From: Pseudomonas sp. HN11
GTDB lineage: Bacteria > Pseudomonadota > Gammaproteobacteria > Pseudomonadales > Pseudomonadaceae
Assembly (NCBI RefSeq): GCF_021390155.1
Contig: NZ_CP089985.1
Location: 2,491,001-2,555,000, forward strand
DNA length: 64,000 nt
Reading direction: 5' to 3'
Positions within the stretch are counted from its first letter, which is position 1, and the number at the start of each line of letters is the position of its first letter. The notes beneath the pieces are model-generated. The model did no database searches. It had not been told where the DNA came from and saw nothing but the letters and a program-made list of their open reading frames with translations. Below are positions 52,945 to 62,892 of the stretch, one piece after another. The position numbers were made by a program, and so were the translations under genes.

Positions 52945-54882
52945 ATGGGCCAGACTCGTTTTGCCAGTGGGCGTCAATTGGATCTGATTTGCCTCGGGCG
53001 CCTGGGCGTCGACCTCTATGCACAGCAAGTCGGTGCAAGGCTTGAGGACGTGTCCAGCTTTGCCAAGTACCTGGGCGGATCCTCCGCCAACATCGCCTTC
53101 GGCACCGCCAGGCTGGGGCTCAAGTCAGCGATGTTGAGCCGGGTCGGCGACGACCATATGGGGCGCTTTCTGCTGGAATCCCTGGCGCGTGAAGGCTGCG
53201 ACATCAGCGGCATCAAAGTCGACCCGGAACGCCTCACCGCCTTGGTGCTGCTTGGCCTCAAGGACCGCGAAACCTTCCCCCTGGTGTTCTACCGCGAAAA
53301 CTGCGCCGACATGGCCCTGCGCGCCGAAGACATCAGCGAAGCCTTTATTGCCTCCAGCAAGGCGCTGCTGATCACCGGCACGCATTTCTCCACTGACGGC
53401 GTGTACAAGGCCAGCATCCAGGCCCTGGATTACGCGGCCAAGCATAGCGTCAAGCGCGTGCTGGATATCGACTACCGCCCGGTACTGTGGGGCCTGGCGG
53501 GCAAGGCCGATGGCGAAACCCGGTTTGTCGCCGACCAGAATGTCAGCCAGCACGTGCAGAACATCCTGCCGCGCTTCGACTTGATCGTCGGCACTGAAGA
53601 AGAATTCCTCATCGCGGGCGGTAGTGAAGACTTGCTGACTGCCCTGCGTAAGGTGCGCGAACTGACACCGGCGACCTTGGTGGTCAAGCTCGGCCCGCAG
53701 GGTTGCACGGTGATCCACGGCGCCATCCCGGCGCGCCTGGAAGATGGCGCCGTCTACCCCGGTGTGCGTGTTGAAGTGCTCAATGTGCTCGGCGCCGGCG
53801 ATGCGTTCATGTCGGGTTTCCTCAGCGGCTGGCTCAACGAGGCGAGTGACGAGCGTTGCAGCCAGTTGGCCAATGCCTGTGGCGGCCTGGTCGTCTCACG
53901 CCACGCCTGCGCCCCGGCCATGCCGACGCCGGCGGAGTTGGAATACCTGTTCAACAGCCCGGTGCCGATTACCCGACCGGACCAGGACGTGACGTTGCAA
54001 CGCCTGCACCGCGTGACGGTGCCGCGCAAGGCGTGGAAACAGCTGTTCGTGTTTGCCTTCGATCACCGCTGGCAACTGGTCGATCTGGCGCAGAAAGGCG
54101 GCCAGGACCCGGCACGTATCAGCGTTGCCAAGCAACTGTTTATCCAGGCCATCGAACGCGTCGAAAAAAAACTCGCCGAACAAGGCGTGGAGGCCGACGT
54201 CGGCCTGCTCGCCGATCAGCGCTTCGGCCAGGACGCGCTCAACGCCGCCAGCGGCCGCGGCTGGTGGATCGCGCGCCCGGTCGAGGTGCAGAATTCACGA
54301 CCCCTGGCGTTCGAACATGGCCGCTCGGTGGGCAGCAACCTGATCGCCTGGCCCCAGGAACAGATCATCAAGTGCCTGGTGCAATTGCACCCGGATGACG
54401 AGCCGATGCTGCGCCTGGAACAGGAAGCGCAACTCAAGGCGGTGTACGAGGCGTCGATTGTCAGCGGCCATGAGCTGCTGCTGGAAGTCATCCCGCCCAA
54501 GGATCACCCGTCCACGTACCCCGATGTGCTCTACCGCAGCCTCAAGCGCCTGTACAACCTGGGTATCTACCCCGCGTGGTGGAAGATCGAGGCACAGTCG
54601 GCGCAGGGCTGGAAAAAGCTCGACGAACTGATCCAAGAGCGGGACCCGTACTGCCGTGGCGTTGTGCTGCTGGGCCTGAACGCCTCGGCGGAATTTCTCG
54701 CCGACGGTTTCCAGCAAGCCAGCCAGAGCACCACCTGCCGAGGGTTTGCCGTGGGCCGTACGATCTTCCAGGAACCGAGCCGCGCGTGGATGGCGGGGGA
54801 GATTGATGATGAGACCTTGATCCAGCAGGTGCAGGCCAGGTTCGAACAGCTCATCAACGCCTGGCGCAGTGCGCGTGGCTGA
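52945..54882 (+). CDS. iolC: 5-dehydro-2-deoxygluconokinase fused to DUF2090 aldolase-like domain
   Basis: Protein of 645 residues. The N-terminal ~330 residues are a PfkB-family kinase (LDLICLGRLGVDLYAQQVGA, GGSSANIAFGTARLGLKSAM, the ATP/active-site motif VLGAGDAFMSGFLSG). It phosphorylates 2-deoxy-5-keto-D-gluconate. The rest (about 340-640) is a DUF2090 domain (FVFAFDHRWQLVDLAQKGGQ), common in proteobacterial IolC fusions and thought to supply the IolJ-type aldolase step. The ATG at 52945 has AACAGGAG upstream. First gene of the inositol operon. Confidence 0.92.
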   Translation: MGQTRFASGRQLDLICLGRLGVDLYAQQVGARLEDVSSFAKYLGGSSANIAFGTARLGLKSAMLSRVGDDHMGRFLLESLAREGCDISGIKVDPERLTALVLLGLKDRETFPLVFYRENCADMALRAEDISEAFIASSKALLITGTHFSTDGVYKASIQALDYAAKHSVKRVLDIDYRPVLWGLAGKADGETRFVADQNVSQHVQNILPRFDLIVGTEEEFLIAGGSEDLLTALRKVRELTPATLVVKLGPQGCTVIHGAIPARLEDGAVYPGVRVEVLNVLGAGDAFMSGFLSGWLNEASDERCSQLANACGGLVVSRHACAPAMPTPAELEYLFNSPVPITRPDQDVTLQRLHRVTVPRKAWKQLFVFAFDHRWQLVDLAQKGGQDPARISVAKQLFIQAIERVEKKLAEQGVEADVGLLADQRFGQDALNAASGRGWWIARPVEVQNSRPLAFEHGRSVGSNLIAWPQEQIIKCLVQLHPDDEPMLRLEQEAQLKAVYEASIVSGHELLLEVIPPKDHPSTYPDVLYRSLKRLYNLGIYPAWWKIEAQSAQGWKKLDELIQERDPYCRGVVLLGLNASAEFLADGFQQASQSTTCRGFAVGRTIFQEPSRAWMAGEIDDETLIQQVQARFEQLINAWRSARG

Positions 54883-54924
54883 ACCGCTTTCCGGCAACTT
54901 TGAAAAACAATAAAAGGTGCAGCC

Positions 54925-55812
54925 ATGCCCGCAATCCGAATTGGCATCAACCCCATCTCCTGGAGCAACGACGACCTGCCGGCCCTGGGTGGTGAAACAC
55001 CCCTGAGTACCGCCCTGAGCGAAGGCAAGGAGATCGGTTACGAAGGCTTCGAACTCAACGGAAAATTCCCCAAAGATGCCAAGAGTGTCGGCGATGTGTT
55101 GCGCCCTTATGACCTGGCGCTGGTCTCCGGCTGGTACTCCAGCCGCCTGGCCCGTCGCTCGGTGGCTGAAGAAATCGAGGCCATTGCCGGGCATGTCGAG
55201 TTGCTCAAGCAAAACGGCGCCACGGTGCTGGTGTACGGCGAAGTCGCCGATTCGATCCAGGGCTCGCGCATTCGCCTGATCGAACGTCCGCGTTTCCACA
55301 GTGAACAAGCCTGGCAGGACTACGCCGACAAACTCACTGAACTGGCGCGTTTCACGCTGTCCCAGGGCGTGCGCCTGGCGTACCACCACCACATGGGCGC
55401 CTATGTCGAATCCCCGCAAGACATCGACCAACTGATGCGCCGCACCGGTCCGGAAGTCGGCCTGCTGTTCGACTCGGGCCACTGCTACATGGGCGGCGGT
55501 GAGCCTATCGAGGTGCTGCGCAAGCACATCGACCGCGTCTGTCACGTGCATTTCAAGGACGTGCGCAAACCGGTGGTGCAACTGGCGCGCAACCAGATGT
55601 GGAGCTTCCCCGACTGCATCGTCAACGGCACCTTTACCGTGCCTGGCGATGGCGACATCGACTTCGCCCAATTGCTCGACGTGCTGCTGGCCGCCCACTA
55701 CGAGGGTTGGCTGGTGGTGGAAGCCGAGCAGGACCCTGCAGTAGCACCCAGCTATATCTACGCGAAAAAAGGCTATGACACCTTGCGCGCGCTTCTCAAC
55801 GAGAGGACTTGA
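54925..55812 (+). CDS. iolE: 2-keto-myo-inositol dehydratase (inosose dehydratase)
   Basis: TIM-barrel protein of 295 residues, normal IolE length. It opens IRIGINPISWSNDDLPALGG and carries YHHHMGAYVESPQDIDQLM and LLFDSGHCYMGGGEP, which hold metal and catalytic residues. It removes water from scyllo-inosose in the second step of myo-inositol breakdown. It lies 42 bases after iolC, with AAAAGG before the start, and iolB follows almost immediately. Confidence 0.94.
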   Translation: MPAIRIGINPISWSNDDLPALGGETPLSTALSEGKEIGYEGFELNGKFPKDAKSVGDVLRPYDLALVSGWYSSRLARRSVAEEIEAIAGHVELLKQNGATVLVYGEVADSIQGSRIRLIERPRFHSEQAWQDYADKLTELARFTLSQGVRLAYHHHMGAYVESPQDIDQLMRRTGPEVGLLFDSGHCYMGGGEPIEVLRKHIDRVCHVHFKDVRKPVVQLARNQMWSFPDCIVNGTFTVPGDGDIDFAQLLDVLLAAHYEGWLVVEAEQDPAVAPSYIYAKKGYDTLRALLNERT

Positions 55813-55815
55813 GTG

Positions 55816-56604
55816 ATGAGCTTGTTGGTCAAAAGCAGTAAACGCGGCCAGACCATGGTCGCCCTGGAAACCGGGCGCCTGGAGTACGTGGGCTTTGCCG
55901 CCTACCGCCTGAGCCTGGGCGAAACCCTGCCGGTCAGCGCCGGGGACCAGGAGCTGTGCCTGGTGCTGCTCAGTGGTCGGGTGAACATCGAAGGCGAAGG
56001 CTTCAACTGGCAGAACCTCGGGGATCGTCATTCGGTCTTTGAAGAAAAATCCCCCTTCGCCGCCTACCTGCCGCCGGGCACCGATGCCCAGGTCACGGCC
56101 TTGAGCGATGTGCAGGTTGCCGTGTGCGCCGCCCCCGGCAGCGAAGGCTACGAGCCACGCCTGATTCGTCCGCAAAACTGCAAGCGCAGCGTGCGTGGCA
56201 AAGGTGCCAACACCCGCTACGTGTGCGACATCCTGCCCGACAGCGAGCCGGCCCATTCGCTGCTGGTGGTGGAGGTGCGTACGCCATCCGGGCATTCGTC
56301 GAGCTACCCACCGCACAAGCACGACACCGACGACCTGCCGCACCAGAGCTTTCTTGAAGAGACCTACTACCACCAGATCAACCCGCCCCAGGGCTTTGTG
56401 TTCCAGCGGGTGTACACCGACGACCGCAGCATCGACCAGGCCATGGCCGTGGAAAACAGCGACCTGGTGGTGGTGCCCAAGGGGTATCACCCGGTCAGCG
56501 TGCCGTATGGCTACGAGTCCTATTACCTCAATGTCATGGCCGGCCCCAAGCGCGCCTGGCACTTCCACAACGACCCGCAGCACAGCTGGCTGCTGGACCT
56601 CTAA
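55816..56604 (+). CDS. iolB: 5-deoxy-glucuronate isomerase
   Basis: Bicupin of 262 residues with the KduI/IolB pattern: SYPPHKHDTDDLPHQSFLEE with metal-binding His, YYHQINPPQGFVFQRVYTDD, VVVPKGYHPVSVPYGYESYY. It converts 5-deoxy-glucuronate to 2-deoxy-5-keto-gluconate. Start is ATG 55816; a GTG one codon earlier is also possible. The gene begins three bases after the iolE stop, with GAGAGG upstream. Confidence 0.94.
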   Translation: MSLLVKSSKRGQTMVALETGRLEYVGFAAYRLSLGETLPVSAGDQELCLVLLSGRVNIEGEGFNWQNLGDRHSVFEEKSPFAAYLPPGTDAQVTALSDVQVAVCAAPGSEGYEPRLIRPQNCKRSVRGKGANTRYVCDILPDSEPAHSLLVVEVRTPSGHSSSYPPHKHDTDDLPHQSFLEETYYHQINPPQGFVFQRVYTDDRSIDQAMAVENSDLVVVPKGYHPVSVPYGYESYYLNVMAGPKRAWHFHNDPQHSWLLDL

Positions 56605-56630
56605 TCAGCGGTTTTGGACGGAGAACAACA

Positions 56631-57446
56631 ATGAAGTCGCCTCTACGTTTTGCCCTTAACCGCATGGTCGCTCCCCATTTGTCCCTGCCGGATTTCATCC
56701 AGCTGGCCGCCACGCTCAAGTGCGATGCCATCGAGATCCGCAACGACCTGGCGGACAAGCAAATCGAATTCGGCGCCCCGGCCAGCCGCGTGCGCGAACT
56801 GTGCGCGGTGCAGGGCATCACCGTGTTGTCGATCAACGCGCTGTACCCCTTTGATGTGTGGAACGACGAGCGCCGGGCCCAGGCGATCAAACTGGCGACC
56901 TATGCCCGTGAATGCGGTGCCCAGGGCCTGGTGATGTGCCCGTTCAATGAGCCGGGCGACACGCGCAACGAAGCCCAGCGTGCCGCCGGCTTGCGCACGA
57001 CCATGAGCGAACTGGCGCCGATCTTGCGCGAGTACGGGATTCTCGGCTTTATCGAGCCCCTGGGTTTTGAAGAATGTGCCCTGCGCCGCAAGCGCGTGGC
57101 GGTGGACGCGATCAAGTCCATCGGCGGCCTGGATGTGTTCCGCCTGGTGCACGACACCTTCCACCATCACCTGGCCAGCGAACATGAGTTTTTCCCGGAA
57201 CTGACCGGGCTGGTGCATATCTCCGGGGTGGAAGATACCGAGGCACCGCTCAGTTCGATTCGCGACGGCCACCGCGTGCTGGTAGGCGAGGGCGACATCC
57301 TGGGCAATGCGGCTCAGATCGATACCTTGCTCAGCACTGGCTACAGCGGTTACCTGTCGTTCGAACCGTTTGCCGAGAGCGTGCATGCATTGGCGGATAT
57401 CCAGCAGGCGTTGGGGGCAAGCATCGCCCACCTGCAGAAACGATAA
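56631..57446 (+). CDS. Sugar isomerase/epimerase-like TIM barrel, IolI-like
   Basis: Protein of 271 residues of the AP-endonuclease-2-like TIM-barrel family. Segments such as [54 protein letters not shown] and [11 protein letters not shown] carry the metal-binding Glu and His residues. Similar proteins within inositol operons include IolI, which interconverts inosose isomers. That role is inferred from its place between iolB and iolD. It starts 26 bases after iolB. Confidence 0.85.
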   Translation: MKSPLRFALNRMVAPHLSLPDFIQLAATLKCDAIEIRNDLADKQIEFGAPASRVRELCAVQGITVLSINALYPFDVWNDERRAQAIKLATYARECGAQGLVMCPFNEPGDTRNEAQRAAGLRTTMSELAPILREYGILGFIEPLGFEECALRRKRVAVDAIKSIGGLDVFRLVHDTFHHHLASEHEFFPELTGLVHISGVEDTEAPLSSIRDGHRVLVGEGDILGNAAQIDTLLSTGYSGYLSFEPFAESVHALADIQQALGASIAHLQKR

Positions 57447-57456
57447 GGGGCGCGAG

Positions 57457-59388
57457 ATGACCACAACAAGACTGACCATGGCCCAGGCCCTGGTGAAGTT
57501 TCTGGATAACCAATACATCGAAGTCGATGGCGTGCAGAGCAAGTTCGTCGCCGGGGTGTTCACGATTTTCGGCCACGGCAACGTGCTGGGGCTGGGCCAG
57601 GCCCTCGAACAGGACGCCGGCGACCTGGTGGTGCACCAGGGCCGCAACGAGCAGGGCATGGCCCACGCGGCCATCGGTTTCGCCAAGCAGCACCTGCGCC
57701 GCAAGATCTACGCGTGCACCGCCTCCGTAGGCCCGGGCGCCGCCAACATGCTGACCGCCGCCGCGACCGCCACGGCCAACCGTATCCCGTTGTTGCTGTT
57801 GCCCGGCGATGTCTACGCCAGCCGCCAACCAGACCCGGTGCTGCAACAGATCGAACAGTTCCACGACCTGAGCATCAGCACCAACGATGCCTTCCGCTCG
57901 GTGAGCAAATACTGGGACCGCATCAACCGCCCCGAGCAGTTGATGACCGCCGCCATCCACGCCATGCGCGTGCTCACTGACCCGGCTGAAACCGGCGCCG
58001 TGACCCTGGCATTGCCCCAGGATGTGCAGGCCGAGGCCTGGGACTATCCCGATTACTTCCTGCAGAAACGCGTGCACCGCATCGACCGGCGTCCGGCCAC
58101 AACGGCGATGATCAATGATGCGCTGGCTGCCTTCCACGGCAAGCGCAAACCACTGATCATCTGCGGCGGTGGGGTGAAATACTCCGGCGCCAATGCGGCA
58201 CTGCAAGCCTTTGCCGAACGTTTTGATATTCCCTTCGCCGAAACCCAGGCGGGCAAGAGTGCCGTGGTCTCCAGCCATCCGCTGAATGTCGGCGGGATCG
58301 GAGAAACCGGCTGCCTGGCGGCGAACCTGCTGGCGCCCGAGGCCGATCTGATCATTGGTGTCGGCACGCGCTACACCGACTTCACCACCTCGTCCAAATC
58401 GCTGTTCAAGCATGCAGACGTGAAGTTTCTCAACCTCAATATCAGCCCGTGCGACGCCTTGAAACTGGACGGCGTACAGGTGCTGGCCGACGCGCAAGTC
58501 GCCCTGGAAGCGCTGGCCGATGCCCTGGGCGATTACCGTTCCGGCTGGGGCGAGCAGGTCGGTGAGGCCAAGGTGCAGTTAGATGCCGAAGTGGATCGCG
58601 TGCATCAGGTGGAATATGCCGGCGACGGTTTCGTGCCTGAAGTTGACGACCGCCTGGACCGCGCCGTGCTGCGTGAATTCATCGAGCTGACCGGCTCGTG
58701 CCTGACCCAAAGCCGCGTGCTGGGTGTATTGAATGACACCCTGGCCGACGACGCCATCATCGTCGCCGCCGCTGGCAGCCTGCCCGGCGATCTGCAGCGC
58801 GCCTGGCGCAGCAAGGGCGTCAACACCTACCACGTCGAGTACGGCTATTCCTGCATGGGCTACGAGATCAACGCCGCCCTGGGCGTGAAACTCGCCGAAC
58901 CAACCAAGGAGGTCTACGCCCTGGTCGGCGATGGCTCCTACATGATGCTGCACTCGGAGCTGGCCACCTCGATCCAGGAGCGGCGCAAGATCAACGTGGT
59001 GCTGCTCGACAACATGGCCTTCGGTTGCATCAACAACCTGCAGATCGGTAATGGCATGGACAGCTTTGGCACCGAATTCCGCTACCGCAACCCTGAGAGT
59101 GGCAAGCTCGATGGCGGCCTGGTGCCGGTGGATTTCGCCATGAGCGCGGCGGCCTATGGCTGCAAGACCTACAAGGTCAGCAGCGTGGAGCAGCTGCAAG
59201 CGGCACTGGCTGATGCGCGTACACAGACGGTTTCCACCCTGATCGATATCAAGGTGCTGCCCAAGAGCATGATCCACGGCTACCTGTCGTGGTGGCGGGT
59301 GGGCGTGGCGCAGGTCTCTACCAGCGAACGCACGAATGCCGCCGCGAAAAAACTCAATGAACACCTGGCGAAGGCCCGGCAGTACTAA
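57457..59388 (+). CDS. iolD: 3D-(3,5/4)-trihydroxycyclohexane-1,2-dione hydrolase
   Basis: Thiamine diphosphate enzyme of 643 residues that opens the inositol ring. The N-terminal half binds the pyrimidine part ([20 protein letters not shown] with the catalytic Glu; [20 protein letters not shown]), the central domain follows, and the C-terminal half has the ThDP-binding [20 protein letters not shown] and the Asn site [20 protein letters not shown]. The ATG at 57457 is 11 bases after the stop of the preceding gene; upstream in-frame starts lie inside that gene. Confidence 0.94.
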   Translation: MTTTRLTMAQALVKFLDNQYIEVDGVQSKFVAGVFTIFGHGNVLGLGQALEQDAGDLVVHQGRNEQGMAHAAIGFAKQHLRRKIYACTASVGPGAANMLTAAATATANRIPLLLLPGDVYASRQPDPVLQQIEQFHDLSISTNDAFRSVSKYWDRINRPEQLMTAAIHAMRVLTDPAETGAVTLALPQDVQAEAWDYPDYFLQKRVHRIDRRPATTAMINDALAAFHGKRKPLIICGGGVKYSGANAALQAFAERFDIPFAETQAGKSAVVSSHPLNVGGIGETGCLAANLLAPEADLIIGVGTRYTDFTTSSKSLFKHADVKFLNLNISPCDALKLDGVQVLADAQVALEALADALGDYRSGWGEQVGEAKVQLDAEVDRVHQVEYAGDGFVPEVDDRLDRAVLREFIELTGSCLTQSRVLGVLNDTLADDAIIVAAAGSLPGDLQRAWRSKGVNTYHVEYGYSCMGYEINAALGVKLAEPTKEVYALVGDGSYMMLHSELATSIQERRKINVVLLDNMAFGCINNLQIGNGMDSFGTEFRYRNPESGKLDGGLVPVDFAMSAAAYGCKTYKVSSVEQLQAALADARTQTVSTLIDIKVLPKSMIHGYLSWWRVGVAQVSTSERTNAAAKKLNEHLAKARQY

Positions 59389-59391
59389 TAA

Positions 59392-60417
<1,026 letters not shown>

Positions 60418-60445
60418 TCACCATCCCACAGGTGGAGCGCAGTCC

Positions 60446-60463
60446 GTGTGGGAGCGGGTTTCC
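60446..60463. repeat. Half REP
   Basis: GTGTGGGAGCGGGTTTCC, one arm of the REP palindrome with a degenerate end, between iolG and the next oxidoreductase gene. Confidence 0.5.
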
Positions 60464-60485
60464 ACTTCAAGCAAGGAGTGTATGT

Positions 60486-61514
60486 ATGCGAATCGGATTG
60501 GTGGGCTACGGCCACGGAGGGCGTTTCTTTCATGCGCCGCTGATTGCCACACTGCCCGGCGCCACGTTTGTTGGCGTTGTTACGCGCTCACCCGAGCGCC
60601 GCCAACAGTTGGCAACCGACCACTCTGGCCTCAAGGCTTTCGATTCGATCGGCCAGATCGTCGAGGCCGGCGTCGACGCCCTGGTCATCTCCACCACGCT
60701 CAAAGGCCGCCCGGCCCTGGTGCTGGAAGCCATCGAACACGGCGTAACCGTGGTCAGCGACAAACCCTTCGCCGCCAACGCCGAACAGGCCCAGGCTTTG
60801 ATCACCGCCGCCGAGCGCCAGGGCTCGTTGCTCAGCGTCTATCAGAACCGGCGCTGGGACTCGGACTACCTGACCCTGCGCAAGCTCATCGACGCTGGCG
60901 CCCTGGGCAAGATCACCCGCTTTGAGTCCCGCGTGGAACGCTACAGCCCGCAAGCCGTGGGTAACGCCAGCGGTGGCGGCTGGCTGCGTGACCTGGGCAG
61001 CCACTTGGTCGATCAGGCCCTGCAATTGTTCGGTCCGGTTGATCGAGTGTTCGCCCAACTGCACTACACCGCCGAACACCCTACGGTGGACCATGGCTTT
61101 TTTGTCTCCTTGACCCACGCCAACGGGGTGATCTCTCACTTGTGGGGCAATGCCTTGCAAAACAGCCAGGCGCCGCGCTTTAGAGTCAGTGGCACTTGCG
61201 GCTGCTACACCGTTGAAGGCCTCGATGGCCAGGAAGCAGCGTTGATGGCCGGCAAGTCGCCGAAAACCGAGGGCGAGCATTGGGGGGCGGAAGAACACCG
61301 ACGCTGGGGCTGGTTCGAGCAAGGCGCGGAACGCGAGCGGGTGCCGTCGGAGAAGGGCTGCTGGACGCAATTCTATCGGCAGTTGCAATTGGCTGTGCAA
61401 GGGCAGGGGGCGGTGCCGGTGGACGTTTATGAAGCGCTGGAAACCACCCGTATATTGGACGCCGCACGCTTGAGCGCGGAGCGTCGGCAAGTGATCGAGA
61501 TGGCCCTGTTGTAG
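60486..61514 (+). CDS. Gfo/Idh/MocA-family oxidoreductase
   Basis: Protein of 342 residues with the N-terminal Rossmann motif (RIGLVGYGHGGRFFHAPLI), DKPFAANAEQAQAL (the EKP-like catalytic Lys) and LRDLGSHLVDQALQLFG with the active-site His. It resembles scyllo-inositol dehydrogenases of the IolW/YvaA type, so it may handle another inositol isomer (inference). I chose the ATG at 60486; the overlapping ATG at 60482 is out of frame. It lies 68 bases after iolG on the same strand. Confidence 0.85.
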   Translation: MRIGLVGYGHGGRFFHAPLIATLPGATFVGVVTRSPERRQQLATDHSGLKAFDSIGQIVEAGVDALVISTTLKGRPALVLEAIEHGVTVVSDKPFAANAEQAQALITAAERQGSLLSVYQNRRWDSDYLTLRKLIDAGALGKITRFESRVERYSPQAVGNASGGGWLRDLGSHLVDQALQLFGPVDRVFAQLHYTAEHPTVDHGFFVSLTHANGVISHLWGNALQNSQAPRFRVSGTCGCYTVEGLDGQEAALMAGKSPKTEGEHWGAEEHRRWGWFEQGAERERVPSEKGCWTQFYRQLQLAVQGQGAVPVDVYEALETTRILDAARLSAERRQVIEMALL

Positions 61515-61558
61515 GAGATTTCGATAAAAATAGAACAAAATTCTAAATAGTGTTGATA

Positions 61559-61574
61559 TGGAAATTATTTTCCA
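61559..61574. promoter_or_regulatory. Candidate IolR operator before inositol transporter genes
   Basis: Perfect inverted repeat TGGAA-N6-TTCCA, identical in layout to the site before iolC. A second weaker palindrome, TAGAA-N5-TTCTA, sits at 61531-61545. The gap between the oxidoreductase and the binding-protein gene (61515-61891) is otherwise AT-rich promoter DNA. Confidence 0.65.
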
Positions 61575-61665
61575 ATAAAGTCTTTTCCAGGTTGCATAAA
61601 GTACGTTCGGACTCGATCCGCGCGGCTCAACAAAAACAAGATCAAAAACAACCAGGTACCGTCAG

Positions 61666-61842
61666 ATGAAAATCTTCAACGCTGTACTGCGAGTTTTACG
61701 CCCTGCAAAAGCGCCACGCGGCCTGCCCCGCGCCCGGCCGCTCTACTTTTCCTTCCTTAATGTGCTGTGCGTCGAAAACAAAGGCGCGTTGGTGTGCTGC
61801 ATTCCGGGCGCCCCCGTCATCCGGCTGCCTGCCGAGCTCTGA
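61666..61842 (+). CDS. Possible 58-residue small ORF upstream of the inositol transporter
   Basis: An open frame of 58 codons (MKIFNAVLRVLRPAKAP, later VLCVENKGALVCCIPGAPV) between the candidate IolR operator and the binding-protein gene. It is basic at the N-terminus and contains three Cys. The ribosome site is weak (AGGTACCGTCAG). It may be a leader ORF or a chance frame; I recognise nothing in it. Confidence 0.25.
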   Translation: MKIFNAVLRVLRPAKAPRGLPRARPLYFSFLNVLCVENKGALVCCIPGAPVIRLPAEL

Positions 61843-61891
61843 TAAACGCAACGTCCAAAAAAACCAACAAGAAAGTGGAGACAGACCGTTC

Positions 61892-62827
61892 ATGAAGACC
61901 CCGATCCGTTTTACCGCGCTGGCCCTGTCGGTACTGTTCGCCAGCGGTGTTGCCTCGGCAGCTGACCTCAAGATAGGCGTGAGCATGTCCGCCTTCGATG
62001 ACACCTTCCTCACCTACTTGCGCGAAGACATGGACAAGCAAGCCAAGTCCTACCCCAAGGGTGACGGCGTGCAATTGCAGTTCGAAGACGCCCGTGCCGA
62101 CGTGGTCAAGCAACTGAGCCAAGTCGAGAACTTTATCAGCCAGAAAGTCGACGCGATTATCGTCAACCCGGTCGATACCGCCTCGACCAAGAACATCATC
62201 AATGCCGCTACCAAGGCGGGCATACCGCTGGTATTCGTCAACCGCCGTCCCGATCAGAAAGACCTGCCCAAGGATGTGGTGGCCGTGACCTCCGATGACG
62301 TCGAGGCCGGTAAGCTGCAAATGCAGTACATCGCTGAAAAGCTCGGTGGCAAGGGCAAGATCGTGATCCTGTTGGGCGACCTGGCAAACAACTCCACCAC
62401 CAACCGCACCAAGGGTGTGAAGGAAGTGCTGGCCAAGTACCCGAACATCAAGATCGAGCAGGAGCAGACAGGTACCTGGCTGCGTGACAAAGGCATGACC
62501 CTGGTCAACGACTGGCTGACCCAGGGCCGTGAATTCAACGCGGTGCTGGCCAACAACGACGAGATGGCCATCGGCGCGTCCATGGCCCTGAAATCGGCGG
62601 GTACCAAGCCAGGCACGGTGTTGATTGCCGGTGTCGATGGCACGCCGGACGGTTTGAACGCGATTACCAAAGGTGATATGGCCGCGTCGGCGTTCCAGGA
62701 CGCCAAGGGGCAGGCGGTAGGGTCTGTGGAAGCCGCACGCAAGATGGCGAAGAAGGAACCGGTCGAGCAGAACGTCATCATCCCGTTCCAGCTGATTACT
62801 CCGGACAACGTCGCCAAGTTCAAATAG
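61892..62827 (+). CDS. Sugar ABC transporter substrate-binding protein, inositol-type
   Basis: Periplasmic protein of 311 residues with a signal peptide (MKTPIRFTALALSVLFASG, cleavage after ASA) and the RbsB-like fold (LKIGVSMSAFDDTFLTYLRE, DAIIVNPVDTASTKNIINAA, VLANNDEMAIGASMAL, IAGVDGTPDGLNAI). The place directly after the iol operon and behind an IolR-like operator indicates myo-inositol import. A stem-loop and then the ATPase gene follow. Confidence 0.9.
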   Translation: MKTPIRFTALALSVLFASGVASAADLKIGVSMSAFDDTFLTYLREDMDKQAKSYPKGDGVQLQFEDARADVVKQLSQVENFISQKVDAIIVNPVDTASTKNIINAATKAGIPLVFVNRRPDQKDLPKDVVAVTSDDVEAGKLQMQYIAEKLGGKGKIVILLGDLANNSTTNRTKGVKEVLAKYPNIKIEQEQTGTWLRDKGMTLVNDWLTQGREFNAVLANNDEMAIGASMALKSAGTKPGTVLIAGVDGTPDGLNAITKGDMAASAFQDAKGQAVGSVEAARKMAKKEPVEQNVIIPFQLITPDNVAKFK

Positions 62828-62851
62828 CCCCGATATAACAACAATAAGCCG

Positions 62852-62875
62852 GCAGGGCGGTCTTGGCCGCCCTGC
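62852..62875 (+). other. Intercistronic stem-loop
   Basis: GCAGGGCGG and CCGCCCTGC form a perfect 9-bp stem with a 6-base loop between the binding-protein and ATPase genes, without a T run. Such hairpins often protect the binding-protein part of the transcript and raise its level over the rest; that role is inferred here. Confidence 0.55.
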
Positions 62876-62892
62876 AGATGGAGTACCTCTCT

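Noticed and set aside
54295..56583. 762-codon minus-strand frame across iolC-iolE-iolB
   Set aside because: Spans three recognised genes in antisense and has no recognisable motif.
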